From Pseudomonas sp. 8O (GTDB lineage: Bacteria > Pseudomonadota > Gammaproteobacteria > Pseudomonadales > Pseudomonadaceae): a DNA stretch of 64,000 nt. Below, piece after piece: positions 53,096 to 60,964 of the stretch. Both the position numbers and the translations under genes were made by a program. How positions within the stretch are numbered: the stretch's first letter is position 1; every line of letters starts with the position of its first letter. A model generated the notes under the pieces. The model was not told where the DNA came from. It was given only the letters and a program-made list of their open reading frames with translations, and ran no database searches. Location: the NCBI RefSeq assembly GCF_902506495.1, contig NZ_LR733264.1:62001-126000 (forward strand). The letters are read 5' to 3'.

Positions 53096-54036
53096 CGGTT
53101 CTGAGCATTACCGCACCGATCTTCATCCTCATCGGTCTGGGCTTTCTCTCGGCTCGCGTCGGGCTCGTCAATCGGGAACAGGTGCGCGGCATGGGCACCT
53201 TCGTCATCTACTTCGCGCTGCCTGCGCTGGTGTTCAAGGCGCTAGCCGAGCGCAGCCTGAGCGAGGTGCTCAACGGGCCTTATCTGGCAGCTTATGCGAT
53301 GGCCTCGCTGAGCCTGTTCGGCATTGGCCTGCTGGTGGCGCGACGTTGGCGCGGTCTGAATCTTTCCAGCAGTGCGATCCTGGCCATGGGCATGGCCGTG
53401 CCCAATAGCGGTTTCGTTGGTTACCCCATTGCGGTCATGGTGATCGGCCCCACGGCGGCGCTGGCCATGGCGCTGGGCATGCTGGTGGAAAACCTGCTGA
53501 TGGTCCCTCTGGCTCTGGCGCTTGCCGAAGCCGGCCAGCAGGGCGGGCGCGGCTGGACGGTGGTGCGTGAAACGGCGCTGCGCCTGCTGCGCAATCCGCT
53601 GATCATCGCCATCGTGCTGGGTCTGGTCATGTCAATGCTGGCGCTGCGTCTGCCGACGGTTCCGGCACGTGTCATCGACATGCTGGCCGCAGCCTCGGCC
53701 CCGGTGGCACTGTTCGTAATCGGCGCCACGCTCAACGGTATGAAAGTCGGCGGCATGGCGGCGGATCTGGCCCAGACCTCCATCGGCAAATTGATCCTGC
53801 ATCCGCTGCTGATGTTCGCGGCTTTGGCGCTGGTGCCAGGCATCGACCCGACGCTGATGGTGGCCGGCCTGCTGTTCGCCAGCGCGCCCATGATGAGCGT
53901 GTTCCCGATTCTCGGCCAACGCTTCGGCCTGGAGGAGCGCTGCGCTGCCTCGCTGGTCGGTTGCACCGTGCTCGCCTTCTTCAGCGTCAGCATCCTGCTG
54001 GTGTTGCTGCGCTGGCAGGGCCTGTTGCCGGGCTGA
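53089..54036 (+). CDS. AEC-family permease
   Basis: The 315-residue protein has about ten membrane segments and the AEC-family marks FVIYFALPALVFKALAE, AILAMGMAVPNSGFVGYPIAV and SAPVALFVIGATLNG. Bacterial members carry dicarboxylates or other organic acids. The family name, auxin efflux carrier, comes from plant PIN proteins and does not show auxin transport. It is translationally coupled to the ATPase gene. Confidence 0.8.
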   Translation: MLAVLSITAPIFILIGLGFLSARVGLVNREQVRGMGTFVIYFALPALVFKALAERSLSEVLNGPYLAAYAMASLSLFGIGLLVARRWRGLNLSSSAILAMGMAVPNSGFVGYPIAVMVIGPTAALAMALGMLVENLLMVPLALALAEAGQQGGRGWTVVRETALRLLRNPLIIAIVLGLVMSMLALRLPTVPARVIDMLAAASAPVALFVIGATLNGMKVGGMAADLAQTSIGKLILHPLLMFAALALVPGIDPTLMVAGLLFASAPMMSVFPILGQRFGLEERCAASLVGCTVLAFFSVSILLVLLRWQGLLPG

Positions 54037-54099
54037 GAGTTGGTGGTGCGCGTGGCGCACCTTGCGTTCAGGCATGGCGCCTGTGGGAGGCGCTTCAGC

Positions 54100-54175
54100 G
54101 GCGAGGCGTCGCCGATACGCCGGCTGATGATGATCGGCGAAGTGGCCTGCGCCTCCTGCAGCGGCGCGTAGTCGA
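54100..54175 (-). pseudogene. Relic fragment of a catR 3' end
   Basis: Seventy-six bases here match 46186-46261, the 3' part of catR, at 74 positions and in the same orientation. The similarity stops abruptly at both ends, and no other catR sequence remains. The 266-base gap between the permease gene and antC contains little else. It also has a GGTGCGCGTGGCGCACC hairpin near 54047-54063. Confidence 0.8.
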
Positions 54176-54302
54176 GGTGCGGAACGGACGATGTGCGCGT
54201 GTGCGCAGGTGCGCCAGTCGAGGCTTCGGGAACGCGGATGTGCAGGAAGACAGCTCCGCTTCGACGCAGGTGTGCGGTTCTGGCAGAGCTGTATTGCGAT
54301 TG

Positions 54303-55325
54303 TCAGCTATTACTCTGGGTGAATTTCTCGTAATACAGATGGCCATTGTCCAGGCCATTCTCTTCGAGCCAGTGTTTGACCGAGTCGACCATCGGCGGTG
54401 GACCGCACAGATACATGTCGAACGCCAGGGCGCGCAGGGCCTCAGCGTCCATATGTTCGATCACGTAACCGCGCTTGCCCTGCCAGTTCTGCGCCTCGTC
54501 GCTGATCACCGGGGTGAAGCTGAAGCCGGGAATGCGCTCGGCGTAGCCCTGGATACGCGATAGTTCGCACAGATCCGCCACCTGACGTACGCCGTAGTAC
54601 AGCTGTACCGGCTGGCCGCAACCGCCGCGTTCGGCCAGTTCATCGAGCATGCCGAGGAAGGCGGACAGCCCGGTGCCACCTGCTACCAGCACCAGTGGCC
54701 GTTCGACATGGCGCAGGTAGAAGGTGCCCAGGGGCGCTTCCAGATGAATTTCGTCACCCACCTGACAGCGTTCGCGGATGTAGTCACTCATGACCCCGTG
54801 CGGCAGCAGGCGGATTAGAAACTGCAGCTTGTTGTCCGCACCCGGCCGGTTGGCGAAGGAGTAGGAGCGGCGGGCGTCAGTGCCGGGCACGTGCAGGCGC
54901 GCGTATTGTCCCGGCAAGAAGTCCAGCTGCTGGCTGTCGCTGCCGTCCAGATGGAGGATGGCGGTGGTCGGTGAAACCTGCTCGATGTGGCTGACCACGC
55001 CGCGCCACTGCACCGCTTGGGCGGTGCTGCAGCGGCTGGCATCGAAGTCGAAGTAGAAGGCGGCGTCCGATTTCACACGGGTCTGGCAACTGAGAATCCG
55101 GCGCTGGGCGAGGTCCTGTGGCGAGAGGGCTTCCTCATCCACATAGTCCATTTCGTAGAGACCCGACTCGCAGCGGCCCGCGCAGGTTCCACACACGCCT
55201 TCACGGCAGTCCAGTGGGATGTTGATGCCGTTGCGCAGGGCGGCATCGAGCAGGATTTCATTGTCCTGCACGGGGAAAAACAGGGTTTTGCCGTCGGCAA
55301 AACTGAAGGCGACCTTGTGCGTCAT
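54303..55325 (-). CDS. antC: Anthranilate 1,2-dioxygenase reductase
   Basis: The 340-residue protein has an N-terminal plant-type ferredoxin (Cys40, Cys45, Cys48, Cys80), then flavin (RRSYSFANRPG) and NADH (VAGGTGLSAF, YLCGPPPMVD) domains, as in BenC and AntC. It carries electrons from NADH to AntAB. Order antA-antB-antC and the neighbouring antR favour anthranilate over benzoate. It lies 19 bases after antB. Confidence 0.9.
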   Translation of the reverse strand: MTHKVAFSFADGKTLFFPVQDNEILLDAALRNGINIPLDCREGVCGTCAGRCESGLYEMDYVDEEALSPQDLAQRRILSCQTRVKSDAAFYFDFDASRCSTAQAVQWRGVVSHIEQVSPTTAILHLDGSDSQQLDFLPGQYARLHVPGTDARRSYSFANRPGADNKLQFLIRLLPHGVMSDYIRERCQVGDEIHLEAPLGTFYLRHVERPLVLVAGGTGLSAFLGMLDELAERGGCGQPVQLYYGVRQVADLCELSRIQGYAERIPGFSFTPVISDEAQNWQGKRGYVIEHMDAEALRALAFDMYLCGPPPMVDSVKHWLEENGLDNGHLYYEKFTQSNS

Positions 55326-55344
55326 GAGCTGTCTGTCCGGCTGT

Positions 55345-55839
55345 TCAGAGGTGGTAGAAATCGAGCACCGCGTTGATGGTGTCGTTGAGCAGCACGATGT
55401 GCTTGCGGGTGATCTTCCAACTCTCGCCGTGCGGTTTGAGGTGATAGGTGGCGTAGCCGAAGAACTGGTCGCTCGCGCCGAGGCGGTGGAACAGCGTCTG
55501 CCAGTTGGTCTTCACTTCCAGTTGGCCGTCTTGAGCCTCGGCGATACGCACGTTGCTGATCATGTGCAGGGTGCGCGGCATCGGAATGGTGGAGGCGGCT
55601 TTGCCGGTGCGAATGCGGAACACGCGGTCTTCCAGGCCCGAGCGGTTGGCGTAGTAGATCAGCGACATACTGCGCTTGGGGTCCTGGGTGTAGGTGTGCT
55701 CGCTTTCCCATTGCGGCAGGTGGTACTCGCACTGCTCATCGAACAGGTCCAGGTAGGCATCCCAATCCTGTGCGTCGCACAGCACCGATTTTCGGTAGAG
55801 AAACTGCTCGACCTGGTATTGCAGTTGCGCGTTCATCAT
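55345..55839 (-). CDS. antB: Anthranilate 1,2-dioxygenase small subunit
   Basis: The 164-residue beta subunit (VEQFLYRKSVLCDAQDWDAYLDLF, NRSGLEDRVFRIRTGKAAS) has the cone-like fold of BenB/AntB. AAGGAGG precedes two adjacent ATGs at 55839 and 55836. The first overlaps the antA stop, so the two subunits are coupled. Confidence 0.92.
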   Translation of the reverse strand: MMNAQLQYQVEQFLYRKSVLCDAQDWDAYLDLFDEQCEYHLPQWESEHTYTQDPKRSMSLIYYANRSGLEDRVFRIRTGKAASTIPMPRTLHMISNVRIAEAQDGQLEVKTNWQTLFHRLGASDQFFGYATYHLKPHGESWKITRKHIVLLNDTINAVLDFYHL

Positions 55840-57227
55840 TGCACCTCCTTCAGGCTCAGAGCTTTCTTGGCCAGACCTTCGAGCAAAAAGCGCTGCCAGC
55901 TGCCTTGCTGGTTCACGTAGAGGCCTTCGTGGGTTGCCTCGGTGCCGGTCATCACAGGTTTGATACCGAGGGTTTCGCTGTTGGCGGTGGGGCCTGTGCG
56001 CCACTTGTCGTAGCCGCGCGAGATGTCGCTCCAGCGCTCCAGGCGTCCCTGGAAGCCGCGCTGCTGTTCGCGAAACTCCACCAAGTCATCCGGTGTACCC
56101 ATGCCTGAGACGTTGAAGAAGTCTTCGAACTGGCGGATGCGGCTTTCACGGTCGGCGTCGGATTCACCCTTCACGCCGATGCATTGGCTGATGACTTCAG
56201 TCTTGTTCCAGGCCAGCGGACGGACGATGCGCAACTGGGAGCTGATCTGGTCCATGAAGAACAGGCTGGGATAGATGTTCAGGTTGCGCAGGCGATGCAT
56301 CATCCACTCGGCGCGGGCCTTGCCATAGGTTTCGACCAGACGTGGCATGACGCTCGCATAGCCGGGACGCACGCTGGGGTTGGGCATGTCACTGAACAGC
56401 ACGCTATGGCCGTTGTGGAAGGAAAACCAGCCGTCGTCGGTCTGCGCATCACCAGCACCGAGTTTGCTGTAGTCCAGGGTCTGGCTGGTGGTGCCGGCTT
56501 CGGCGTTGACCTGCTGGCGGTGTTGTACGGTGGCCACGTAGTTGTAGTGCACGGTACTCACGTGATAACCGTCCAGGCCGTTCTCGTTCTGCAGTTTCCA
56601 GTTGCCGTCGAAGGTGTAGGTGGAGCGTCCCGGAATGACCTCAAGTTCGCCGGTGGGGGATTGCGCCACCATCATGTCGAAGAACACACGGGCGTCGCCG
56701 AGAAAATCTTCCAGGCTGTCGCTGGCGGTGACGTCGAGACTGATGAAGACGAAGCCCTTGTAGCTCTCGATGCGCGCCTTTTTCAGGCTGCGCGTGGCTT
56801 TGTCGAAGCCCTCCGGGTATTCGCCCGGCGCCTTGACCTTAACCAGACGGCCATCGCTCTTGTAGCACCAGGCGTGGAAGGGGCAGGTGAAGGTGGACTG
56901 GTTGCCCTTGCTCACGCGCGTCAGCGTGGCGCCACGGTGCTGGCAGGCGTTGACCAGAGCATGCAGTTGGCCATTGCCGTCGCGGGTGATGATGATCGGC
57001 TGGCGGCCGGCGCGCATCGTGATGAAGTCGTTCGGCTTGGCAATCTCGCTCTCGTGGCAGGCGTAGATCCAGTTGCGTTCGAAGATCAGCTCCATCTCCA
57101 GATCGAAGAGTTCTGGCTTGGTGAACATGTCGCGGGCGATACGGAACACGCCCTCATCAGGGCGGAAGTCCAGGCAGCCGCTTATGTAGTCTTTCCACTG
57201 TTCAATGCTTTTGTTGGAGGTATTCAT
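55836..57227 (-). CDS. antA: Anthranilate 1,2-dioxygenase large subunit
   Basis: The 463-residue oxygenase has Rieske ligands Cys95, His97, Cys115 and His118 and the mononuclear iron site Asp219, His222, His227 (LDGYHVSTVH). With AntB and AntC it converts anthranilate to catechol, ammonia and CO2. It differs clearly from BenA at 62111, so both routes exist. An AraC activator gene is divergent from it. Confidence 0.93.
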   Translation of the reverse strand: MNTSNKSIEQWKDYISGCLDFRPDEGVFRIARDMFTKPELFDLEMELIFERNWIYACHESEIAKPNDFITMRAGRQPIIITRDGNGQLHALVNACQHRGATLTRVSKGNQSTFTCPFHAWCYKSDGRLVKVKAPGEYPEGFDKATRSLKKARIESYKGFVFISLDVTASDSLEDFLGDARVFFDMMVAQSPTGELEVIPGRSTYTFDGNWKLQNENGLDGYHVSTVHYNYVATVQHRQQVNAEAGTTSQTLDYSKLGAGDAQTDDGWFSFHNGHSVLFSDMPNPSVRPGYASVMPRLVETYGKARAEWMMHRLRNLNIYPSLFFMDQISSQLRIVRPLAWNKTEVISQCIGVKGESDADRESRIRQFEDFFNVSGMGTPDDLVEFREQQRGFQGRLERWSDISRGYDKWRTGPTANSETLGIKPVMTGTEATHEGLYVNQQGSWQRFLLEGLAKKALSLKEVQ

Positions 57228-57773
57228 GGCGTCGCACCTTGCACGTCAGGCAATTCGAGATGCCATTAGAAAGAGTGCGGCAAATGCCGGTCTATCCGCT
57301 TAGTTGACGAAGTCGGGCCGCTTATTTGGTAGGGATGACAGAACCTGGAGTTTGGTAGCCCTTGGTAACGCTCCGGGGCAATTGCGGGCGATGGGGTAAC
57401 GCTTTGTCGGCGTTGACCTGCTGTCAGGGAGTAGAGCGTGGTGAGCGGCGATGCGCGTTGATCAGCGTCGCTGCCTCGCCTGCAGAGCGGCCTCCGGCGG
57501 GTTAAAAAGCTTCGAAAATGCTCATTTAACCTGTTAAAACTCCACTTTTCGCCTGTTTTTCTGGGCAACGTCGGCATTGCGCGGATTACTTGGCCAGAGC
57601 TTTCAGGGATGCCGACAGGTGAGGGTTCACCGAGTCTGGCCGAAAAGTGCGCGATTACTATCCGTTTCTTTCGGTTCGCTGTCAGGCAGGTCTTGATGGC
57701 ATACCGCTTGCGTTGAATGCATCGAGTGCGTCGTCAGAACGCGCCTGCCTATTGCCGTGTCGAGAGTTGCGTG
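57228..57773. promoter_or_regulatory. antA-antR divergent control region
   Basis: The 546-base gap has no gene. Near antA the motif GGTAACGCT occurs at 57364-57372 and 57395-57403, a 31-base spacing. TTTGGTAG occurs at 57325-57332 and 57351-57358, a 26-base spacing. These direct repeats are candidate AntR sites. The middle holds a dispersed repeat copy, listed separately. Confidence 0.5.
57487..57605. repeat. Dispersed nested-palindrome repeat, copy 4
   Basis: The core GAAAATGCTCATTTAACCTG, then TTAAAACTCCACTTTTC (57514-57550), matches the copies at 6331, 10574 and 41391. The flanks are more diverged, so outer ends are approximate. It lies between antA and antR and may insulate or complicate their promoters. 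Confidence 0.5.
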
Positions 57774-58778
57774 ATGAATAGCCCCTCCCAGCATTATCGA
57801 GATATCTCCGCCGATCATTACGATCTAGCCGGAGCCCGTGCCTGGATGGCCACTGTTTGCGGGCCGCATCATCTATATGTGGCCCGGCCTGAGTGCATTG
57901 AGTTTCACCACAGTGGCAACGTGCTGCCTTCGATGTCGACGACACTTGGTTATGTCGAGTACGGCACGGATGTCACTATCGGCATCGGTGATGGTCATGC
58001 GCTGAACTGTTACAGCCTGAGTCTGCCGCTTAGCGGCGAACAGGAGTTGGAAAAGGGCGGTCAGCGACTGCTATCGGACCGAGGCTGTGGTGTGATCGTC
58101 TCGCCTCATGAAACGCAGCGGCTGACCATCGCCGGCAACTGCCACAAGCTGCAAGTCGCCATTGGCCGTGCGGCCATGCAGAAAACCCTCGAAGAACTGC
58201 TGCAGCGTCGGGTGGATGCTCCGCTATGTTTCGAGCCGCGAATGAATGCCTTGAAGGGTGCGGCTGCCGGCTGGTGGCGTATGGTTCGGCACCTGAGCGA
58301 CGAGCTGGAGCACAGTCGCGACCTTTACGGACAGATGCTTTTCACCCGTGATATCGAAAGCGCTCTGATCAAGGGCTTGATTCTTTCTCAGCCGAGCAAC
58401 TACGCCGACGAACTGCGTGAACGTCTGGCGCTCAAGTTGCCGCATTATCTGGTGCGTGCGCGTGACTTCATTCATGCCCATGCCCGCGAGCAACTGGCGC
58501 TGGATGATGTCGAGCAGGTAGCAGGCGTTTCCCGCTTCAAGCTGTTCGAGGGGTTCAACCGCTACTTTGGGCAGACGCCCATGGCGTACCTGAAAAAATA
58601 CCGTCTGACAGCCGTGCGCCAGGAGCTACTGGAGGATCGCTTTGCGCGCAATATTTCGGTTATCGCCATGGCCTGGGGGTTCAATCATCTTGGGCGCTTT
58701 GCCAGCGAGTACCGCAAGTTGTTTGGCGAAACGCCCACGATGACCCAGCAACGCCTGGAAGCGTTGCGGCGGTCATGA
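57774..58778 (+). CDS. antR: AraC-family activator of anthranilate genes
   Basis: The 334-residue protein has an N-terminal AraC_binding_2-like domain and a C-terminal double helix-turn-helix (LALDDVEQVAGVSRFKLFEGFNRYFG and ISVIAMAWGFNHLGRFASEYRKLFGETP in parts). Its divergence from antABC and similarity in plan to AntR support the name. The ATG at 57774 follows GAGAG at 57761-57765. Confidence 0.82.
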   Translation: MNSPSQHYRDISADHYDLAGARAWMATVCGPHHLYVARPECIEFHHSGNVLPSMSTTLGYVEYGTDVTIGIGDGHALNCYSLSLPLSGEQELEKGGQRLLSDRGCGVIVSPHETQRLTIAGNCHKLQVAIGRAAMQKTLEELLQRRVDAPLCFEPRMNALKGAAAGWWRMVRHLSDELEHSRDLYGQMLFTRDIESALIKGLILSQPSNYADELRERLALKLPHYLVRARDFIHAHAREQLALDDVEQVAGVSRFKLFEGFNRYFGQTPMAYLKKYRLTAVRQELLEDRFARNISVIAMAWGFNHLGRFASEYRKLFGETPTMTQQRLEALRRS

Positions 58779-58829
58779 GGTACCAGCTGCAGGTTGTCAC
58801 GCGTCCTTGCGCACTCGGTCGGCCCGTAC

Positions 58830-59210
58830 TCAGGCTGCGTTGCGGGCGAATACCTCCCTGGCAGCGCTCAGGCCATTGAGGGCAGCCGGGAAACCGGCGT
58901 AGACGGCCATCTGCATCATGATCTCGACGACCTCCTGACGGGAAACGCCAACATTCAAGGCTCCCTGAATGTGAACCTTCAGTTGCGGGCTGGCGTTGCC
59001 CAGTGCGGTCAGTGCTGCCACCACGGCGATTTCCCGGCTGCGCAGATCCAGTCCAGGGCGCGAATAGATATCGCCAAAGGGAAACTCGATCAGGTAGCGG
59101 GCGAAGTCCGGAGCAATGTCGCCCAGGCTGTCCAGTACCTGTTCGCCGGCTTCTCCATCTATTTCACGGAGTTTCTCCAGTCCGCGCTGGTAACGGCTTT
59201 GTGTGGTCAT
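58830..59210 (-). CDS. Carboxymuconolactone decarboxylase-family protein
   Basis: The 126-residue CMD-family protein (GDIAPDFARYLIEFPFGDIYSRPGLDLRSREIAVVAALTALG in parts, QEVVEIMMQMAVYAGFPAALNG) resembles PcaC in size and plan but lacks the pca operon context. Many stand-alone members are AhpD-like or of unknown role. It is translated from a frame overlapping the MerR gene by 47 bases, so the two act as one unit. Confidence 0.75.
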   Translation of the reverse strand: MTTQSRYQRGLEKLREIDGEAGEQVLDSLGDIAPDFARYLIEFPFGDIYSRPGLDLRSREIAVVAALTALGNASPQLKVHIQGALNVGVSRQEVVEIMMQMAVYAGFPAALNGLSAAREVFARNAA

Positions 59211-59613
59211 CGGGCAGGTTCTCCTCAGGGTTGAAGGTTGAGCTATGGCATGGTTCGAGCGAGTGGTAGTGCTCGATCTTCTCCTGCAGTGCCGCGACGC
59301 AGCGATTCATGGCCTCAAGTTCGATCTGTACTTCGGCCAAATGCGTTTGCAGCAAGTGGCGACGCTGGGAAATGGTCGAGTCCCCGGCGCTGCGCAGGCC
59401 CGCGAAGGCCAGCATCTTGCTGATTGGCATATGGGTCGTGCGCAGACGCAGGAGGAACTCGATCCAGGCGATGTCCGCCGTGCCATAGCGCCGCTGCCCT
59501 CCTGCTGCGCGAGCAATGGGGCTGATCAGGCCGATGCGCTCGTAATAGCGCAAGGTATGCGCGGTCAGGCCGGTGCGTTTCGCGACGTCGTCGATGCTGA
59601 GATGAGATGCCAT
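59164..59613 (-). CDS. MerR-family transcriptional regulator
   Basis: The 149-residue protein has the MerR DNA-binding domain (DVAKRTGLTAHTLRYYERIGLISPIAR in parts) and a dimerising coiled coil. Its C-terminal tail contains EPCHSS but no metal-binding cysteine pair typical of MerR or CueR, so a small organic or redox signal is more likely. It probably controls the overlapping CMD gene from a MerR-type promoter. Confidence 0.8.
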   Translation of the reverse strand: MASHLSIDDVAKRTGLTAHTLRYYERIGLISPIARAAGGQRRYGTADIAWIEFLLRLRTTHMPISKMLAFAGLRSAGDSTISQRRHLLQTHLAEVQIELEAMNRCVAALQEKIEHYHSLEPCHSSTFNPEENLPDDHTKPLPARTGETP

Positions 59614-59620
59614 GCAAAGG

Positions 59621-59651
59621 AGCCTATTGGTTTGAGCGCGCTCTAAGTCAA
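59621..59651 (-). promoter_or_regulatory. MerR-type promoter with 19-bp spacer
   Basis: On the minus strand TTGACT (59651-59646) and TAGGCT (59626-59621) are 19 bases apart. The palindrome GAGCGCGCTC (59634-59643) lies in the spacer. A long spacer with a dyad inside is the hallmark of MerR-activated promoters. It lies 7 bases before the MerR start codon. Confidence 0.7.
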
Positions 59652-59781
59652 TACCCTGTTTTGTGCCACTGGCAACCCGGTACGCTGAAACTGCCGTAGC
59701 TGCGGCTGTGGCAGCGAATTGCGATTACCGCACAATGGTTCGATAATCGCCTGGTGCTGTCCATTCCGTTTCGGAGGCCCC

Positions 59782-60627
59782 ATGAGCGAAACCCGTCCGC
59801 CGCTTACCAGTCTTGCTCCGCCACCCTACGTGTCGCCGGCCAAGCGTATCGAGGAGTTCGCCGGCGATCCCAATTTCATGACCTCCCTGGCTCGCGGCCT
59901 GGCGGTGATCAATGCCTTCCAGGAGCGCAAGCGTCACCTGACCATCGCCCAGATCAGCCACCGTACCGAGATTCCTCGCGCCGCCGTGCGCCGCTGCCTC
60001 TACAGCCTGATGAAGCTGGGCTACGTCACCACCGACGGGCGTACCTATTCGCTGCTGCCCAAGGTGTTGACCCTGGGCCATGCCTACCTGTCGTCGACGC
60101 CTTTGGCGGTGTCCGCCCAGCCCTACCTCGACCGCCTCAGCGAGCAACTGCACGAGGCTTGCAACCTGGCCACCCTGGAAGGTGAGCAGGTGTTGTATAT
60201 CGCCCGTTCGGCGATTCCGCAGCGGCTGATCTCGGTGGATCTCAGTGTCGGCAGCCGCTTGCCGGCCTACTGCACTTCCATGGGCCGCATCCTGCTGGCC
60301 GCGCTGGACGACGACCAGCTTCAGGACTACCTGGCTCACGCCGAACTGCAGCCCAAGACCAGCCGCACCTTGCACACTCCCGAGGCGCTATGGGAATGCC
60401 TGCAGCGCGTGCGTCACCAGGGCTGGTGCGTCGTCGATCAGGAACTGGAACAGGGCCTGCGTTCGCTGGCAGTGCCGGTGTATGACTCTGCCGGCCACGT
60501 GCTGGCGGCGATGAACGTCAGCACCCACGCCGGCCGCGTGCCGGTCAGCGAGTTGGAGAAGCGCTACCTGCCGCTGATGCTCAGCGCCAGCCGCGAGCTC
60601 AGTAGCCAGTTGTTCCGGCCGGCCTGA
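59782..60627 (+). CDS. pcaR: IclR-type regulator, PcaR-like
   Basis: The 281-residue protein has an IclR winged helix (HLTIAQISHRTEIPRAAVRRCLYSLMKLGYV in parts) and effector domain (SAIPQRLISVDLSVGSRLPAYCTSMGRILLA). This corresponds to PcaR/PobR/CatR-type IclR regulators of the beta-ketoadipate pathway. PcaR activates pca genes for 3-oxoadipate in P. putida. Those target genes are not in the window. Confidence 0.78.
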   Translation: MSETRPPLTSLAPPPYVSPAKRIEEFAGDPNFMTSLARGLAVINAFQERKRHLTIAQISHRTEIPRAAVRRCLYSLMKLGYVTTDGRTYSLLPKVLTLGHAYLSSTPLAVSAQPYLDRLSEQLHEACNLATLEGEQVLYIARSAIPQRLISVDLSVGSRLPAYCTSMGRILLAALDDDQLQDYLAHAELQPKTSRTLHTPEALWECLQRVRHQGWCVVDQELEQGLRSLAVPVYDSAGHVLAAMNVSTHAGRVPVSELEKRYLPLMLSASRELSSQLFRPA

Positions 60628-60964
60628 GCGGCCGCCTCGACGCTTGCTCGTAGGCGCTGCGCTCCGGGGCGAAGGTGCGTTGTCTGCTCGATCGCTTTCG
60701 CCCCGGGGCGGGGCTCCTGCAAAGGCTGCGGGGGGCGGTCCTGCTACGCCAATTCACGAAACCGGGCGGTAATCGCCCGCAGCGATATTCGTCCAAGATC
60801 CGATTGCCTAAGCTCGTCGAGCCGCTAACCTGCTGCGGTCAACCGTTGATCGGTTTGTGATCAGGTATGGGCCATTTGCCTGTATCTATGGTTCGAGCGA
60901 GGAGGGCTGCCTTGGCCCGTCAGTACCCGCTACTCAAATAACAATGATAAGAGTGCCGTGAGTC
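60628..60964. other. pcaR-benR gap with hairpin
   Basis: The 337 bases contain CCGGGGCGAA (60664-60673) and TTCGCCCCGG (60697-60706), a perfect 10-bp inverted repeat likely to end pcaR transcription. I see no gene. The benR promoter was not identified. Confidence 0.5.

Noticed and set aside
53089..54036. An auxin efflux carrier gene near indole-3-acetate catabolic genes.
   Set aside because: The AEC name is historical. Bacterial members mostly carry organic acids, and the gene is coupled to pcaG and the ATPase rather than to iac genes.
58830..59210. Calling this gene pcaC.
   Set aside because: It is CMD-family, but it lies with a MerR regulator and not with pcaB/pcaD, and stand-alone CMD proteins have varied roles.
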